This document shows positions 44,134 through 54,352 of a stretch of 58,174 bases of DNA, piece by piece (within the stretch, counting starts at the first letter, position 1; each line of letters starts with the position of its first letter). A program made the translations under genes and the position numbers. Source of the DNA: Chloroherpetonaceae bacterium (GTDB lineage Bacteria; Bacteroidota; Chlorobiia; Chlorobiales; Chloroherpetonaceae); NCBI GenBank assembly GCA_028277445.1, contig JANQGG010000011.1:1-58174 (forward strand), written 5' to 3'. Below the pieces are notes generated by a model. That model ran no database searches, was not told the origin of the DNA, and worked only from the letters and a program-made list of their open reading frames with translations.

Positions 44134-44751
44134 ATGCTGGATACATCTTACGAAAAACCTCTATGGGAGCATTATCGGCATATCTGCGGCGTCGATGAAG
44201 TGGGAAGAGGGCCGCTGGCCGGTCCGGTTGTAGCTGCCGCGGTAATATTTCCAAAAGATTTCGAACCCAGCGGTTTGCTACATAAAACCAACGATTCGAA
44301 GCGTTTATCAAAAAAACTTCGAATTGAGCTTTCGGCAGCCATCAAATCAACGGCTTTAGCTTATTCGATAGCTGAAATTGACCATTCAATAATAGATCGC
44401 ATTAACATTCATAATGCCTCTCTTGAAGCGATGCAAAAGGCCATTCAAACGCTGACGGTTTCCCCCGACTATATTTTAGTGGATGGTATTTCGTTTCGCA
44501 ACAACCAAAACTTACCTTATGAAACCATTAAAAAAGGTGATCAGCACGTGTTTTCCATTGCAGCCGCTTCAATTATAGCTAAAGTCCATAGAGATGAATT
44601 AATGACTGCACTAGATTCGGTTTATCCGCATTATGGGTTTAAAGATCACGCGGGCTATGCCACAAAAAAACACATTGAGGCAATAAAAACATTTGGGCGA
44701 AGTGAAATCCATAGAAAAAGTTTTAAATTAGCCTGTATGGGAGAGAAGTAA
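44134..44751 (+). CDS. rnhB: Ribonuclease HII
   Basis: 205 residues from ATG at 44134; a TTG at 44122 adds four. The active site reads ICGVDEVGRGPLAGPVVAAAV (first two catalytic acids), followed by NDSKRLSKK, ILVDGISF and AAASIIAKVHRDEL, all standard for RNase HII. Removes RNA from RNA-DNA hybrids and misinserted ribonucleotides. First gene of a plus-strand run with yraN, the nucleotidyltransferase and the Xer-like gene. Confidence 0.95.
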   Translation: MLDTSYEKPLWEHYRHICGVDEVGRGPLAGPVVAAAVIFPKDFEPSGLLHKTNDSKRLSKKLRIELSAAIKSTALAYSIAEIDHSIIDRINIHNASLEAMQKAIQTLTVSPDYILVDGISFRNNQNLPYETIKKGDQHVFSIAAASIIAKVHRDELMTALDSVYPHYGFKDHAGYATKKHIEAIKTFGRSEIHRKSFKLACMGEK

Positions 44752-44787
44752 TTCGCGTTTCCTCTATTAAAACATAATCATTGTTTC

Positions 44788-45180
44788 ATGTTAAAAAAAT
44801 CAAAGATTGATATAGGAAAGCAAGGGGAAGACATTGCCTGTTCATATTTAAAAAAAAATGGGTTTATAATTTTGGAACGCAATTATAGATGCGGCAGAAA
44901 TGAAATAGATATAATTGCACAAAAAGACAATACCATTTCATTTGTTGAAGTAAAAACCCGACACGACACCTCATACGGACATCCTGCTGAAGCCATCACT
45001 GAAGTTAAACAAAAGGAAATTCTTAAAGCTGTTCAATGCTATGTAAAAGATAATCACAGACCCGGTCAACATTACCGTTTTGATGTGGTGGCCATTGTTT
45101 TGGATGAAAAGAAAAAAAATCAGTTTAATGAAACCTCCGAAGATATATTCTTTATTGAGGATGCGTTTCGTGTACATTAA
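44788..45180 (+). CDS. yraN: YraN family (UPF0102) putative endonuclease
   Basis: 130 residues. KQGEDIACSYLKKNGFIILERN, RCGRNEIDIIAQ and SFVEVKTRHDTSYGHPAEAI are the UPF0102 signatures; E-I-D and E-V-K make a PD-(D/E)XK-like nuclease site. The family is often beside rnhB, as here (36 nt gap). Its physiological role is not settled. Start ATG at 44788. Confidence 0.93.
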   Translation: MLKKSKIDIGKQGEDIACSYLKKNGFIILERNYRCGRNEIDIIAQKDNTISFVEVKTRHDTSYGHPAEAITEVKQKEILKAVQCYVKDNHRPGQHYRFDVVAIVLDEKKKNQFNETSEDIFFIEDAFRVH

Positions 45181-45198
45181 ACCCTTAGCTAATATTTT

Positions 45199-46263
45199 AT
45201 GAAAGCGCTTATTACTGCAGGCGGTAGAGGTACCCGTTTAAGACCCATAACTCATACAAAAAACAAACATTTAATCCCTATTGCCAACAAGCCCATGCTG
45301 GCTTATGCTATTGAATCCGTTGCCGAGGCGGGTATTACATCTATAGGGATTATTACGAATGCCGATAGTCAGGATGTTCAGGACACTTTTGGAAACGGCA
45401 ATTCATATGGCGTTGAGATCACCTACATTCCTCAAGAAGCCCCCCTTGGGTTGGCTCATGTCGTAAAAATTTCAGAAGATTTTATTAAAACCGATCCGTT
45501 TTTGTTTTACCTGGGCGACAACATGCTGGTTGGCGGCGTCAAGAAATTCGTTGATTCTTTTGAAGCAAGCAAAGCCAATTGCCATTTAACCTTAGCTAAA
45601 GTTAAAGACCCTCAGCGTTTTGGAGTACCGGAACTGAACAATGGTCAAATTATCAGCATCGTAGAAAAGCCATCAGATCCAAAATCCGATTATGCCGTTT
45701 CGGGATTATACATTTATGATTCGTCCATTTTTGAAGCGGTCAATGCCATTTCCCCAAGCGCAAGAGGTGAGCTTGAAATTTCGGATGCGCATCAATATTT
45801 ATTGGATAACGGGTTTAAGATTTCTTATTCGGAGATCACCGGCTGGTGGAAAGACACCGGAAAACCAATTGATCTTCTTGAAGCCAATCGCCTGGTGCTT
45901 GATCATCAACAATCAAATATTCTTGGTTCGGTTGATGGCAATTCAACAATCACCGGCAACGTAATTATTGGCAAGGGTTCAACCATTCAAAACAGTATCA
46001 TCCGAGGCCCTGTTATCATTGGTGAAGATTGCGATATTCGGGATAGTTATATCGGCCCATTCACCTCAATTGACGACAACACCTCCATATTCCATTCGGA
46101 AATTGAGTTCAGTATTGTGCTAAAACAGTGTAAAATTCATGATGTTGGGTTTAGAATAGAAGAAAGCCTTTTAGGCGCTGAGGTTGAAATCGTTAAAAGC
46201 AAACGTTTGCCCAAAACCAATCGGTTTATGCTAGCTGATCACTCAAATATTGAAGTCAGTTGA
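45199..46263 (+). CDS. Glucose-1-phosphate thymidylyltransferase-like nucleotidyltransferase, long form
   Basis: 354 residues. Starts KALITAGGRGTRLRPITHTKN, with the nucleotide-binding GGxGTRLRP and KxxIPIxNKP (HLIPIANKPML). Core motifs FYLGDNML and SIVEKPSDPKSDYAVSGLYIYD complete the transferase domain. From about 240 to the end a left-handed beta-helix is seen (hexapeptides such as VIIGKGSTIQNSII), so it is the long StrD/archaeal-type form rather than short RmlA. It would make dTDP-glucose or a similar nucleotide sugar for the envelope. Overlaps the next gene by 14 nt if that starts at 46250. Confidence 0.88.
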   Translation: MKALITAGGRGTRLRPITHTKNKHLIPIANKPMLAYAIESVAEAGITSIGIITNADSQDVQDTFGNGNSYGVEITYIPQEAPLGLAHVVKISEDFIKTDPFLFYLGDNMLVGGVKKFVDSFEASKANCHLTLAKVKDPQRFGVPELNNGQIISIVEKPSDPKSDYAVSGLYIYDSSIFEAVNAISPSARGELEISDAHQYLLDNGFKISYSEITGWWKDTGKPIDLLEANRLVLDHQQSNILGSVDGNSTITGNVIIGKGSTIQNSIIRGPVIIGEDCDIRDSYIGPFTSIDDNTSIFHSEIEFSIVLKQCKIHDVGFRIEESLLGAEVEIVKSKRLPKTNRFMLADHSNIEVS

Positions 46264-47188
46264 TCTTAAACTTTTAAATTTAATCTTATTGAAGGTATCT
46301 CAAGCCGATCTGCAAAACGATATTGATGAATTCATTTCCGTTTATCTTAAAGATAAAAGCCCCGATACCAAGGGCACTTATCAACGTGCCCTTAGAGAGT
46401 TTCAGCGTTATGTAGCTTTACGATCAGAAACATTTAATTATACAACCGAGCACATCCTTCACTACCGCAATTTTCTTTCACTGGAAAAACAATTTTCGGC
46501 GGTTACGGTTTCAACATACCTTACTGCCGTAAGGCGGTTGTGTGATTTTTTAGTTTCCAAAGGGTCTCTTCAAATAAATCCGGCCAAAAAGGTTAAAGGT
46601 AACCGCAGACCGAAAACGCATTCTATAGGCGTCTTAACGGTGAAAGAGGCTGAATTACTTAAAACGTCAATACCAACCGATAAAATTCAGTCCGTGCGAG
46701 ATTTGCTCATGATAAGGCTAATGCTGGAATGCGCCGTCTCGGAGCATGAGCTGGTCAGTTCAAACGTCGGTGATTTTAACCTTAATGACGCCGAACCTTA
46801 TTTGTTTGTAAAACCCAAAGGGAAATCGGCAAAAACCGATAAGATTTTCATTTCCATGAAACTGGCTTCAAGTATTCAGCGGTATTTATCGCTTCGTTCA
46901 AATCTTGAAGGATCAAGCCCACTATTTGCAAGCCATGGGCCAAATCGCAAGGATCAACGATTAACGACACGTGCGATCCGATATCGAATAAAACACTGGT
47001 TAGAAAAAACAGGCATAAACCGGCAAAATATCTCTGCCAACAGTCTCCGACATACGGCTGCCTTTTTATGGCTTACTCGCGATAAAATGCCTGTTGAAGA
47101 CGTCAAATTAAAAATGAGGCATGGCATGATTGAAACCACTGAAATCTATTTATCATTAGACTCAAACCAACCAAATCACACCTCGTGA
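46250..47188 (+). CDS. Xer-like tyrosine recombinase with altered active site
   Basis: 312 residues from TTG at 46250 (alternative TTG at 46289, after the upstream stop). SAM-like core-binding domain about 20-105 and catalytic domain from 125. Of the usual R-K-H-R-H-Y set, Lys198 (KTDKIF), Arg267 (ANSLRH), His291 (MRHGM) and Tyr300 (TTEIYLS) are in place. The first Arg, normally in GLRxSEL, is Ser164 (CAVSEHEL), and the His of HxLRH is Asn264. It may be an inactive or changed XerC/D relative. Located at the end of the rnhB-yraN-nucleotidyltransferase run, not near mobile DNA. Confidence 0.82.
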   Translation: MKSVDLKLLNLILLKVSQADLQNDIDEFISVYLKDKSPDTKGTYQRALREFQRYVALRSETFNYTTEHILHYRNFLSLEKQFSAVTVSTYLTAVRRLCDFLVSKGSLQINPAKKVKGNRRPKTHSIGVLTVKEAELLKTSIPTDKIQSVRDLLMIRLMLECAVSEHELVSSNVGDFNLNDAEPYLFVKPKGKSAKTDKIFISMKLASSIQRYLSLRSNLEGSSPLFASHGPNRKDQRLTTRAIRYRIKHWLEKTGINRQNISANSLRHTAAFLWLTRDKMPVEDVKLKMRHGMIETTEIYLSLDSNQPNHTS

Positions 47189-47217
47189 TTTGCCAACGAA
47201 TCTAATGAAAAAATTTA

Positions 47218-47703
47218 CTATTTTTTAAACGATCTTCTTGATCCTAAACCATCAATAAACCGATGGCTCAAATAGCCGGCTACTGCAGCTAAATAATAAG
47301 CCAAACCTGAGTAAGAAAATTTACCCGTATAGAGTATGGGCAGCCATAAAAATGGTGAAGGGATTAAAAATGTTGCCAGGTATGTGTGAGTCCAGCCTCT
47401 ATGCTTACTGATCAAAGGCAGCATTGCAAATAAGCCTAAATATGCAGCTTCCTGATGTTTTTGAAAAAGTATTAATACCAGATCAATTACAATGAAAATT
47501 CTATAAAAGATCAATTGGCCTTTACTTTTAATGTCGACATCCGGCCATAATGAAAACAAAAGTGTGATTGAAAGCAGTATGCCAACTTGCAATAAAAATT
47601 CAAGGTTTGATAAGTTATCGTAATCAAAAAACAAACCCAGAATAAATGCAAGAGGAATAAAAAAAAGAACGCCGCCAAAAATATGTTTTTTATAAGTACT
47701 CAT
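47218..47703 (-). CDS. YdjM/DUF457-like membrane metal-dependent hydrolase family protein
   Basis: 161 residues with about five membrane segments. It keeps the family histidine and acidic patches: LLFSLWPDVDIKSKG, SKHRGWTHTYLATFL and AGYLSHRFIDGLGS. These resemble the DUF457 membrane hydrolases (YdjM), whose substrate is unknown. ATG at 47703. It converges on the Xer-like gene with a 29-nt AT-rich gap and is divergent from the large lipoprotein gene. Confidence 0.75.
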   Translation of the reverse strand: MSTYKKHIFGGVLFFIPLAFILGLFFDYDNLSNLEFLLQVGILLSITLLFSLWPDVDIKSKGQLIFYRIFIVIDLVLILFQKHQEAAYLGLFAMLPLISKHRGWTHTYLATFLIPSPFLWLPILYTGKFSYSGLAYYLAAVAGYLSHRFIDGLGSRRSFKK

Positions 47704-47757
47704 TTCTTGATACGTTTAATCGGAGAACCACTAATTTAAATTATTCAGGAAAATCTA

Positions 47758-49836
47758 ATGACACCCTACAAAATTCTGGCAATCAACTTAACTATTGTTT
47801 TCCTGTTGTTTGGTTGCACTATTGAAGAACCTGCTGAACCTACTTGGGAAGTTAAAACGACCTTCCCTGTTATAAACTCAAAATACAACGCCATAAAATT
47901 ACTCAATGAAAATAGTGATGTTGGCGTAATTGAGGATAATGATATTTTAGCGCTTTTGTACAACAAGCAATTTGAAACATTGGAAGTTGGCGATACCTTA
48001 ACCATCCCGGATACGTTTTCCGTACTTAACTTTTCAGTTGGCCAAAATATAGAAGTTCCTTTTTTTGACGTCAGTACCTCTCAAACGTTAGGCGATATTG
48101 CTGAAGAGTCTGGTATTCCCAAAGAAAAGTTAGACGGCCAAACAGAAATTCCTTCTCCGGGATTTGATGATTTAGAATCCAAAGAATACAACTATACCTT
48201 GGATGACTTTGAATACATTGAAGTTTCCGAAGGAAAGTTGGTTGTTTCATTAATCAATAATACCGGGATTTTGCTAACCAATGTAGAAATCTCATTATAT
48301 AATACTTCAGTAAGATCGCGGAACCGTATTGGCAGAATTACATTTGCTTCATTACCCTCAGGTGCAACTGAGTCCCAAGAGCTTGATCTTTCAGGAGAAA
48401 CCATTCAGCAAGATTTAATCGCAAAAATTACGGATGGTGAAATTCCGCCTCAATCCGGCGTTACGATCAACTTAGAATCTACCGTTGCGATTTCCGTTAC
48501 ACGCTCAGAGACATTTGATTTTTCGAAAGCCCGTACGAAAATCAAATCACAAATCGCCAGAGATACCAGCAGATTGACAGTGGTTGGCGACGAGTTATTG
48601 GAATTGGAAGAAGCCATCTTAAAAAAAGGGGACTTTTCAATCCAATTAAAAAATGAAGTTGAGATTGAAGGTACGGCAACATTAAAAATTCCCGAGGTTA
48701 CGCTCAACAGTCAACCGCTAGAAATACCTTTAACTATTCCCGAGCCCGGCCAGGTAAACACCTCTCAAACGAAAGACTTAACCGGCTATCGCATTCAATC
48801 CACTGATGGAACAACCGTTGAATACATTTTGGAGCTTGCAATAATCGCCGGCAATTCATTTGTTGAAATTGATGCAACCGATTCTATCAGAGCCACGGCT
48901 ATGGCCAAAAATCTTACCGGCTCTTATTTTAAAGGTAAAACCAAAGCCATTGAATATGATGTTTCCCAACAATCAATTACCATTGATGCCTTTGATCAAA
49001 TTCGCAATGGAACCTCACTTCAATTATTTGATCCTAAAGCTGAAGCAAGATTTTCTAGTTCTGCAGGATTTGATATAAAAGGGAATGCGACTTTTTCAGC
49101 GGTTAATTCCGTTGATTCGAAACAAAAAAATATCACATTAAAATCAGGCCAGCCCATACAATTAGACATTCCTAAAGTTGGCGTTCAAACGCTTAATTTT
49201 GATACCCTTAACAGCAACATTTCGGAAGTGTTTAACATACTCCCGAATTCATTTAGTCTTTCAGGCCTGGTTACGGTTAACCCCACTGAAAATAGCGGCG
49301 AGGTTTATGATACCAGCAAAGTACGCTTATCGCTGGATGTACTTGTTCCGCTTGTCTTAAGTATCGATTCCTTATCGGGAACCGATACATCAAGCGTTGA
49401 AGTTAGCAATACCGAAGATTTATCCGAAATGCGCCTTGAACTTATTGCAAAGAGCGCCATACCTGTTGGCTCAAAGTTTAGAGCAATATTTTATAACGCT
49501 GAAAACAACCCCATAACATTAGAAAGTGGAAAAATGCTTTCAATACCGAGAGCTGATTCGGCTATGGCTGTTTTTAATGCTGCACCGATAAAAGTTTCCT
49601 CTATCAATTCAAGCTTTTATGAAAGTGACGGATATAGCGAAACCTCTCAAATTTTTGAATTTAATGATGAAGAAATCAGAAAATTAGAAGGTGCATCTTA
49701 TGCCGTTTCAACTTTAAAAGCCGATACACAAACTGAGGGATTAGGCTCTGCAAATAAAGTGATCATTAAATCCACGGATATCATAGAATTTCGTGCCGTT
49801 GGGCGTGTGAATTATAAAGTCAATCAAGATCAATAA
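47758..49836 (+). CDS. Large hypothetical lipoprotein
   Basis: 692 residues beginning with a lipoprotein signal; LFGC places lipidated Cys at 20, followed by acidic residues. The mature protein is beta-rich and Ser/Thr-rich, with many short strand segments ([33 protein letters not shown]) and few Cys. Segments such as [12 protein letters not shown] and [12 protein letters not shown] suggest Ig-like or beta-sandwich domains. No family recognised. Probably sits on the outer membrane. 16 nt precede pgk, so possibly transcribed with it. Confidence 0.75.
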   Translation: MTPYKILAINLTIVFLLFGCTIEEPAEPTWEVKTTFPVINSKYNAIKLLNENSDVGVIEDNDILALLYNKQFETLEVGDTLTIPDTFSVLNFSVGQNIEVPFFDVSTSQTLGDIAEESGIPKEKLDGQTEIPSPGFDDLESKEYNYTLDDFEYIEVSEGKLVVSLINNTGILLTNVEISLYNTSVRSRNRIGRITFASLPSGATESQELDLSGETIQQDLIAKITDGEIPPQSGVTINLESTVAISVTRSETFDFSKARTKIKSQIARDTSRLTVVGDELLELEEAILKKGDFSIQLKNEVEIEGTATLKIPEVTLNSQPLEIPLTIPEPGQVNTSQTKDLTGYRIQSTDGTTVEYILELAIIAGNSFVEIDATDSIRATAMAKNLTGSYFKGKTKAIEYDVSQQSITIDAFDQIRNGTSLQLFDPKAEARFSSSAGFDIKGNATFSAVNSVDSKQKNITLKSGQPIQLDIPKVGVQTLNFDTLNSNISEVFNILPNSFSLSGLVTVNPTENSGEVYDTSKVRLSLDVLVPLVLSIDSLSGTDTSSVEVSNTEDLSEMRLELIAKSAIPVGSKFRAIFYNAENNPITLESGKMLSIPRADSAMAVFNAAPIKVSSINSSFYESDGYSETSQIFEFNDEEIRKLEGASYAVSTLKADTQTEGLGSANKVIIKSTDIIEFRAVGRVNYKVNQDQ

Positions 49837-49852
49837 AAACCATTATTACCTT

Positions 49853-51040
49853 ATGAAAAAAACCTTATCCGACATTTCCTGCGCAGGAAAGAGAGTTCTT
49901 ATGCGCGTTGATTTTAACGTCCCGTTAAAAGACGGCCAGGTTTCCGACGATATTCGCATTAAAAGTTCACTGCCTTCAATTAAAAAAGTTTTGGATGATG
50001 GCGGGCGCTTGATTTTAATGTCGCACTTAGGACGGCCTAAAGGGAAAGTTGTTCCGGAAATGTCATTAAAACCTGTAGCGATACGTTTATCCGAATTGCT
50101 TGGAAAAGAGGTAAAAATCGCCTCAGACTGCATTGGCGATGATGTCAAAAACATGGCTAATGACTTAAGCGCCGGCCAGGTATTACTTTTGGAAAACCTC
50201 AGATTCCATAAAGCTGAAGAAGCCAATGATGAAGCGTTCGCTAAAGAACTCGCTTCATTTGGCGAGATCTACGTCAATGACGCCTTTGGCACTGCCCATC
50301 GTGCGCACGCTTCAACTGAAGGTGTCACCAAATATATTGATGTTTGTGTAGCTGGATACTTGATAGAAAAAGAACTCAAGTACCTTGGCGAAGCAACGGC
50401 TAATCCTCAAAGACCGTTTCTTGCCATTTTGGGCGGATCAAAAATTTCGGGTAAAATCGATGTTATTGAAAATCTTTTATCGAAAGTTGATGCCATTTTC
50501 ATTGGCGGCGCAATGATCTTTACATTTTTCAAAGCCCAAGGTCTCTCGGTTGGAAACTCCCTAATTGAAGAAGATAAAATTGATTTGGCCAAATCAATCC
50601 TGGAAAAAGCTAACGCCAATAATGTAAAATTCCTGCTCCCGGTTGATGTAGTTGTTGCCGATAAATTTGACGCCGAAGCCAACACACAAACCGTTGATGT
50701 GGGCGCTATTCCTGATAATTGGATGGGATTGGATATTGGCCCAAAAACCATTGACCTTTTCAAAAATGAAGTTCTCAGTTCCAAAACCATCATTTGGAAC
50801 GGTCCTATGGGTGTTTTCGAAATGGAAAAATTTGCCAAAGGCACATTTGAAATTGCCAACGCTTTGGCTGGAGCAACCAAACAAGGCGCGATTTCAGTAA
50901 TTGGAGGCGGTGATTCTGCCGCGGCAATTGCTAAAGCTAATTTGGAACATGCGGTTTCTCATGTATCTACCGGCGGCGGGGCAAGCTTGGAATTTTTAGA
51001 AGGCAAAAACTTGCCGGGTATTGCTGCGCTCAACGATTAA
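49853..51040 (+). CDS. pgk: Phosphoglycerate kinase
   Basis: 395 residues, full length. Makes or uses 1,3-bisphosphoglycerate in glycolysis and the reverse. Signatures: [69 protein letters not shown] and [11 protein letters not shown] near the end. A hairpin terminator follows. The gene is 16 nt after the large lipoprotein gene. Confidence 0.98.
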   Translation: MKKTLSDISCAGKRVLMRVDFNVPLKDGQVSDDIRIKSSLPSIKKVLDDGGRLILMSHLGRPKGKVVPEMSLKPVAIRLSELLGKEVKIASDCIGDDVKNMANDLSAGQVLLLENLRFHKAEEANDEAFAKELASFGEIYVNDAFGTAHRAHASTEGVTKYIDVCVAGYLIEKELKYLGEATANPQRPFLAILGGSKISGKIDVIENLLSKVDAIFIGGAMIFTFFKAQGLSVGNSLIEEDKIDLAKSILEKANANNVKFLLPVDVVVADKFDAEANTQTVDVGAIPDNWMGLDIGPKTIDLFKNEVLSSKTIIWNGPMGVFEMEKFAKGTFEIANALAGATKQGAISVIGGGDSAAAIAKANLEHAVSHVSTGGGASLEFLEGKNLPGIAALND

Positions 51041-51061
51041 CGTAAGTCTTTACTTTTTTTG

Positions 51062-51113
51062 AGTCTATAACTGTTATTTGTTAAGATTAACGGTTATAGA
51101 CTTTATTATTTTT
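51062..51113 (+). terminator. Terminator after pgk
   Basis: AGTCTATAAC (51062-51071) pairs with GTTATAGACT (51093-51102), with a 21-nt loop and a T-rich tail (TTATTATTTTT). Preceded by a T-run, so it could also act on the other strand. Confidence 0.7.
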
Positions 51114-51263
51114 GTTGCCTTTTATAACTTCTTTTTTTATGATTACACTTTTTAGTTCAACTTAAATTAGTTTTGGAACGAATCAGTCTGTAATCATGTC
51201 TTGATAAATAATTGACTAAACTAAAATTCCACATTAAACGCGTTGAATTTGTCTCAACAATTT

Positions 51264-51268
51264 AGGAG
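51264..51268 (+). promoter_or_regulatory. Shine-Dalgarno of the rhomboid gene
   Basis: AGGAG lies 5 nt before the ATG at 51274. It is one of the few clear ribosome-binding sites in the window and fixes this start. Confidence 0.7.
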
Positions 51269-51273
51269 ATATA

Positions 51274-52071
51274 ATGGGATATTATGACGATGAATATAGG
51301 CCCGGCGGATTTTCTTTGATGCCTCCTGCTATTAAAAGTATCATTCTTGCCAACGTGGCTATATTTTTACTTCAATTAGGAACACCGTTGAACCCCCTTC
51401 TTGTTGGGTTTGGTGCATTATGGCCGTTGGGGTCTGGCAATTTTGAACTATGGCAACCCTTTAGCTACATGTTTTTACATGGCGGTTTCACCCACATCCT
51501 TTTTAACATGTTTGCGCTTTGGATGTTTGGCGCAGAAATTGAAAATCATTGGGGAACCCGACAGTTCACCATTTATTATTTTACATGCGGCGTTGGCGCG
51601 GCCATCATTAATTTGATTGCTACATTTGGCCATGGCGCGCCTACGGTTGGGGCTTCCGGGGCAGTATTTGGCGTGCTTTTGGCATTTGGTATGATGTTCC
51701 CAAACCGATACATTTTTCTTTACTTTTTCTTCCCCATCAAAGCAAAGTATTTTGTTGCCGGTTACGCCATTATCGAATTTATCAGCACCTTTAATATGAG
51801 CAGCCCTGTCGCGCATTTTGCCCATTTAGGCGGCATGATCATTGGGTTTGTTTATATCAAAATTATGAGTGGCGACTGGCCGGTCCAGGATTGGTTTGAA
51901 AGTAATGTTGCGTCACCAAAAACCAAGCTTACCTCGGCATCAAACAAATCATCAAACGTTAATGAGGATAAGATTGACCAGATTTTAGATAAAATTTCCA
52001 AATACGGATACGAATCGTTAAGTCAGGATGAGAAGCGAACGCTGCTGGATGCCAGTAAGGATAACAAATAA
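51274..52071 (+). CDS. Rhomboid family intramembrane serine protease
   Basis: 265 residues with six membrane helices. HGGFTHILFNMFALWMFG (69-86) and GASGAVFGVLLAF with Ser128, and HFAHLGGMIIG with His184, make the Ser-His dyad of rhomboids. The C-terminal 75 residues are hydrophilic with a helical end typical of bacteria (DKIDQILDKISKYGYESLS...). It cleaves membrane proteins within the bilayer; substrates unknown. The start is set by an AGGAG 5 nt upstream; a terminator follows closely. Confidence 0.94.
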   Translation: MGYYDDEYRPGGFSLMPPAIKSIILANVAIFLLQLGTPLNPLLVGFGALWPLGSGNFELWQPFSYMFLHGGFTHILFNMFALWMFGAEIENHWGTRQFTIYYFTCGVGAAIINLIATFGHGAPTVGASGAVFGVLLAFGMMFPNRYIFLYFFFPIKAKYFVAGYAIIEFISTFNMSSPVAHFAHLGGMIIGFVYIKIMSGDWPVQDWFESNVASPKTKLTSASNKSSNVNEDKIDQILDKISKYGYESLSQDEKRTLLDASKDNK

Positions 52072-52077
52072 TTCACT

Positions 52078-52108
52078 AAAGGGGCTTTTTTCAGCCCCTT
52101 TTTCTTTT
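52078..52108 (+). terminator. Rho-independent terminator of the rhomboid gene
   Basis: AAAGGGGC (52078-52085) pairs with GCCCCTTT (52094-52101), 8-nt loop, followed by a T-rich run. It sits 7 nt after the stop. Confidence 0.9.
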
Positions 52109-52161
52109 GTATTCTCATTATATTCTCATCAACTAGTTTGTTTATCGCCAAAATATTTGTA

Positions 52162-53058
52162 ATGGTTTTTCGCTTCAACATTCTCGTGTTACTTGTACTG
52201 GTTGGTTTTTCTCATCCACTCATGGCTAACCGTGGGTTATCATTTTTGAAAATCGGCCCCTCTTCCCGTGAGCAAGCGTTAGGAAATGTTGGCGTGGCTT
52301 CCGCGGTTGGTTCTGCCAAAACCTTTTACAATCCTTCACTACTTTTAAAGGCCAAAGCTTCATCGGTTGGTTTTTCTCAACATTTTTGGCTGCTCGATAC
52401 TTACTCGGCAAATGTATCTGCGCATTTTAAAAACAAAGCATCGAGTTACGGGGTAGCGCTGCACTGGTTATCCGTAAGAGATATTCCTTTTAGAACATCG
52501 CCCACATCGGAACCGGTCGGTTATTTTAATTCTCAAAATGCGGCTCTAAGTTTTGCTTATGCCAAATCGCTTTCTAAAAAACTTGATATGGGCATAACCG
52601 CAAAACTTCTTTATGAAAAACTCTTCGTAGATGATGCTACCGGTTATGGGGTTGATCTTTCATGCGCTTATACCCTCACTTCTGAAATTAACCTGGGTTT
52701 AGCGCTTCAAAATGTTGGCTCAATGAGCGAGCTATCACAAGAAAGTTCATCATTGCCTACGCTGCTTCGTTCGGGCATCTCATATGCGCTTTCAATAGAA
52801 AGCCTGAACAGCCATCTTATTAACGAAATTAACCTGGTAACGGTATTTTCCGAACAAACGTCCGTTCATGTTGGTCATGAGTTTGCCTATAATCAACTGT
52901 TTTTTGCGCGATTTGGTTATGTGTTTGGTAATGATGCACGATCCATTTCAACCGGTTTTGGCATTCACCATAACCACATTTCTTTTGACTACGCATTTAT
53001 TCCGTTTTCTAATGATTTAGGCTCGGCAAGTATTCTCACGGTTGAATTTCATTATTAA
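52162..53058 (+). CDS. PorV/PorQ-like outer-membrane protein (UPF0164)
   Basis: 298 residues from ATG at 52162; an upstream TTG at 52138 is less likely. Signal peptide FRFNILVLLVLVGFSHPLMAN. The mature protein starts RGLSFLKIGPSSREQALGN, the standard opening of PorV/PorQ-family proteins, and then alternates strands (VGFSQHFWLLDTYSANVSAHF, YGVALHWLSVRDIPFR, LGLALQNVG) consistent with a beta-barrel of about 14 strands. In Bacteroidota such proteins support the type IX secretion system, but the paralogue here could serve elsewhere. Following genes are unrelated. Confidence 0.83.
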   Translation: MVFRFNILVLLVLVGFSHPLMANRGLSFLKIGPSSREQALGNVGVASAVGSAKTFYNPSLLLKAKASSVGFSQHFWLLDTYSANVSAHFKNKASSYGVALHWLSVRDIPFRTSPTSEPVGYFNSQNAALSFAYAKSLSKKLDMGITAKLLYEKLFVDDATGYGVDLSCAYTLTSEINLGLALQNVGSMSELSQESSSLPTLLRSGISYALSIESLNSHLINEINLVTVFSEQTSVHVGHEFAYNQLFFARFGYVFGNDARSISTGFGIHHNHISFDYAFIPFSNDLGSASILTVEFHY

Positions 53059-53116
53059 GCCTTTTTATTCCTATCTTCTTTTTTTACAAATCTCATCACT
53101 TGATTTCGGATAAACT

Positions 53117-54331
53117 ATGCCTCATAAACATGCTCAAATCTTATTGATCTTTATTGTTATCGGCGTCATGCTTGGTATTACAAGCGGTTGGATGTTTGGC
53201 TCAACAATGGTAAGCGTAGCATGGTTGGGTAAATTGTTTTTAACAACCCTTAAAATGCTCATTGTACCGCTGATTATTTCAGCGATCGTCACAGGGGTTT
53301 CATCGTTGGGCGATATTCGAAAATTAGGGCGAATCGGTTCGATAACCATTGGCTATTACATCATTACCACAGGCATTGCCGTTTTTATTGGGTTAATTTT
53401 TGTAAATATTATCCAGCCCGGCAGCAATTTACAATTCACAACCGCAAGCATACCTGACTATATCGCAGAAAAAGAAAACATTGGGTTTATTCAAATCATT
53501 GAATCGCTGATCACGCCAAATTTGGTGAAATCGGCTTCCGAAACCGACCTGCTTCCCATCATTGTGTTTTCGATATTTTTTTCAGCGGCGCTTACCACAC
53601 TTGGTCAGAAGGGCGAGCGCGCCATTGAACTGTTTTCCGCCATCAATGAAGTTATGATGAAACTGGTGGTGTGGGTGATGTATTTTGCACCCATTGGCAT
53701 TTTTGCCTTGGTTGCCAGCCGATTGGGAGAAGCCGGCGGCGGCGAAGCATTCTGGCTCGAAATACAAGCTGTGGGTCTTTATGTTCTGACGGTCTTAAGC
53801 GGCCTGGCAACCCATATCTTAGTACTTGGATTGATCTTAACCCTCATTGCCAAACGGCACATTTCTTACTTCATTAATGTTACCCGCGCTTTGTTTACGG
53901 CATTTGGGACGGCCAGCTCAACGGCAACATTGCCTTTGACCATGGAATGCGTTCGAGAAAATGGCGTGGATGATCGTGCGGTTGAATTTACCCTGCCGTT
54001 GGGCAGCACCGTCAATATGGACGGCACGGCGCTCTACGAAGCAGCGGCCGTCATGTTCATCGCTCAAGCTTATGGCATCGAAATGAGCGTCACTCAACAA
54101 GTTATCATTTTTATTACGGCAACCTTAGCAGCCATTGGCGCTGCCGGTATTCCTGAAGCCGGTTTGGTAACGATGGTCATTGTGCTCAATGCGGTACATT
54201 TACCATTGGAAGGCATTGGATTGATTTTAGCCGTGGATTGGTTTCTCGACCGGTTTCGAACCGCAACCAATGTTTGGGGCGATAGTGTTGGCGCAGCCGT
54301 TGTTGATCGTTATTTGGTAAAACCATCCTAA
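53117..54331 (+). CDS. Dicarboxylate/amino acid:cation symporter (DAACS, GltP/DctA type)
   Basis: 404 residues, roughly eight helices and two re-entrant loops. Family marks: FLTTLKMLIVPLIISAIVTG, the serine-rich loop FGTASSTATLPLTMECV, GSTVNMDGTALYEAAAVMFIAQ and GAAGIPEAGLVTMVIVL, with FLDRFRTATNVWGDS as the C-terminal substrate-binding part. Imports glutamate, aspartate or C4-dicarboxylates with Na+ or H+. Twelve nt separate its stop from the possible TTG start of the next gene. Confidence 0.94.
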   Translation: MPHKHAQILLIFIVIGVMLGITSGWMFGSTMVSVAWLGKLFLTTLKMLIVPLIISAIVTGVSSLGDIRKLGRIGSITIGYYIITTGIAVFIGLIFVNIIQPGSNLQFTTASIPDYIAEKENIGFIQIIESLITPNLVKSASETDLLPIIVFSIFFSAALTTLGQKGERAIELFSAINEVMMKLVVWVMYFAPIGIFALVASRLGEAGGGEAFWLEIQAVGLYVLTVLSGLATHILVLGLILTLIAKRHISYFINVTRALFTAFGTASSTATLPLTMECVRENGVDDRAVEFTLPLGSTVNMDGTALYEAAAVMFIAQAYGIEMSVTQQVIIFITATLAAIGAAGIPEAGLVTMVIVLNAVHLPLEGIGLILAVDWFLDRFRTATNVWGDSVGAAVVDRYLVKPS

Positions 54332-54352
54332 CATGTTAAATCGTTGCTGTTT

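Noticed and set aside
50407-50880. 157-codon minus-strand frame opposite pgk
   Set aside because: Antisense shadow of phosphoglycerate kinase with no recognisable domain.
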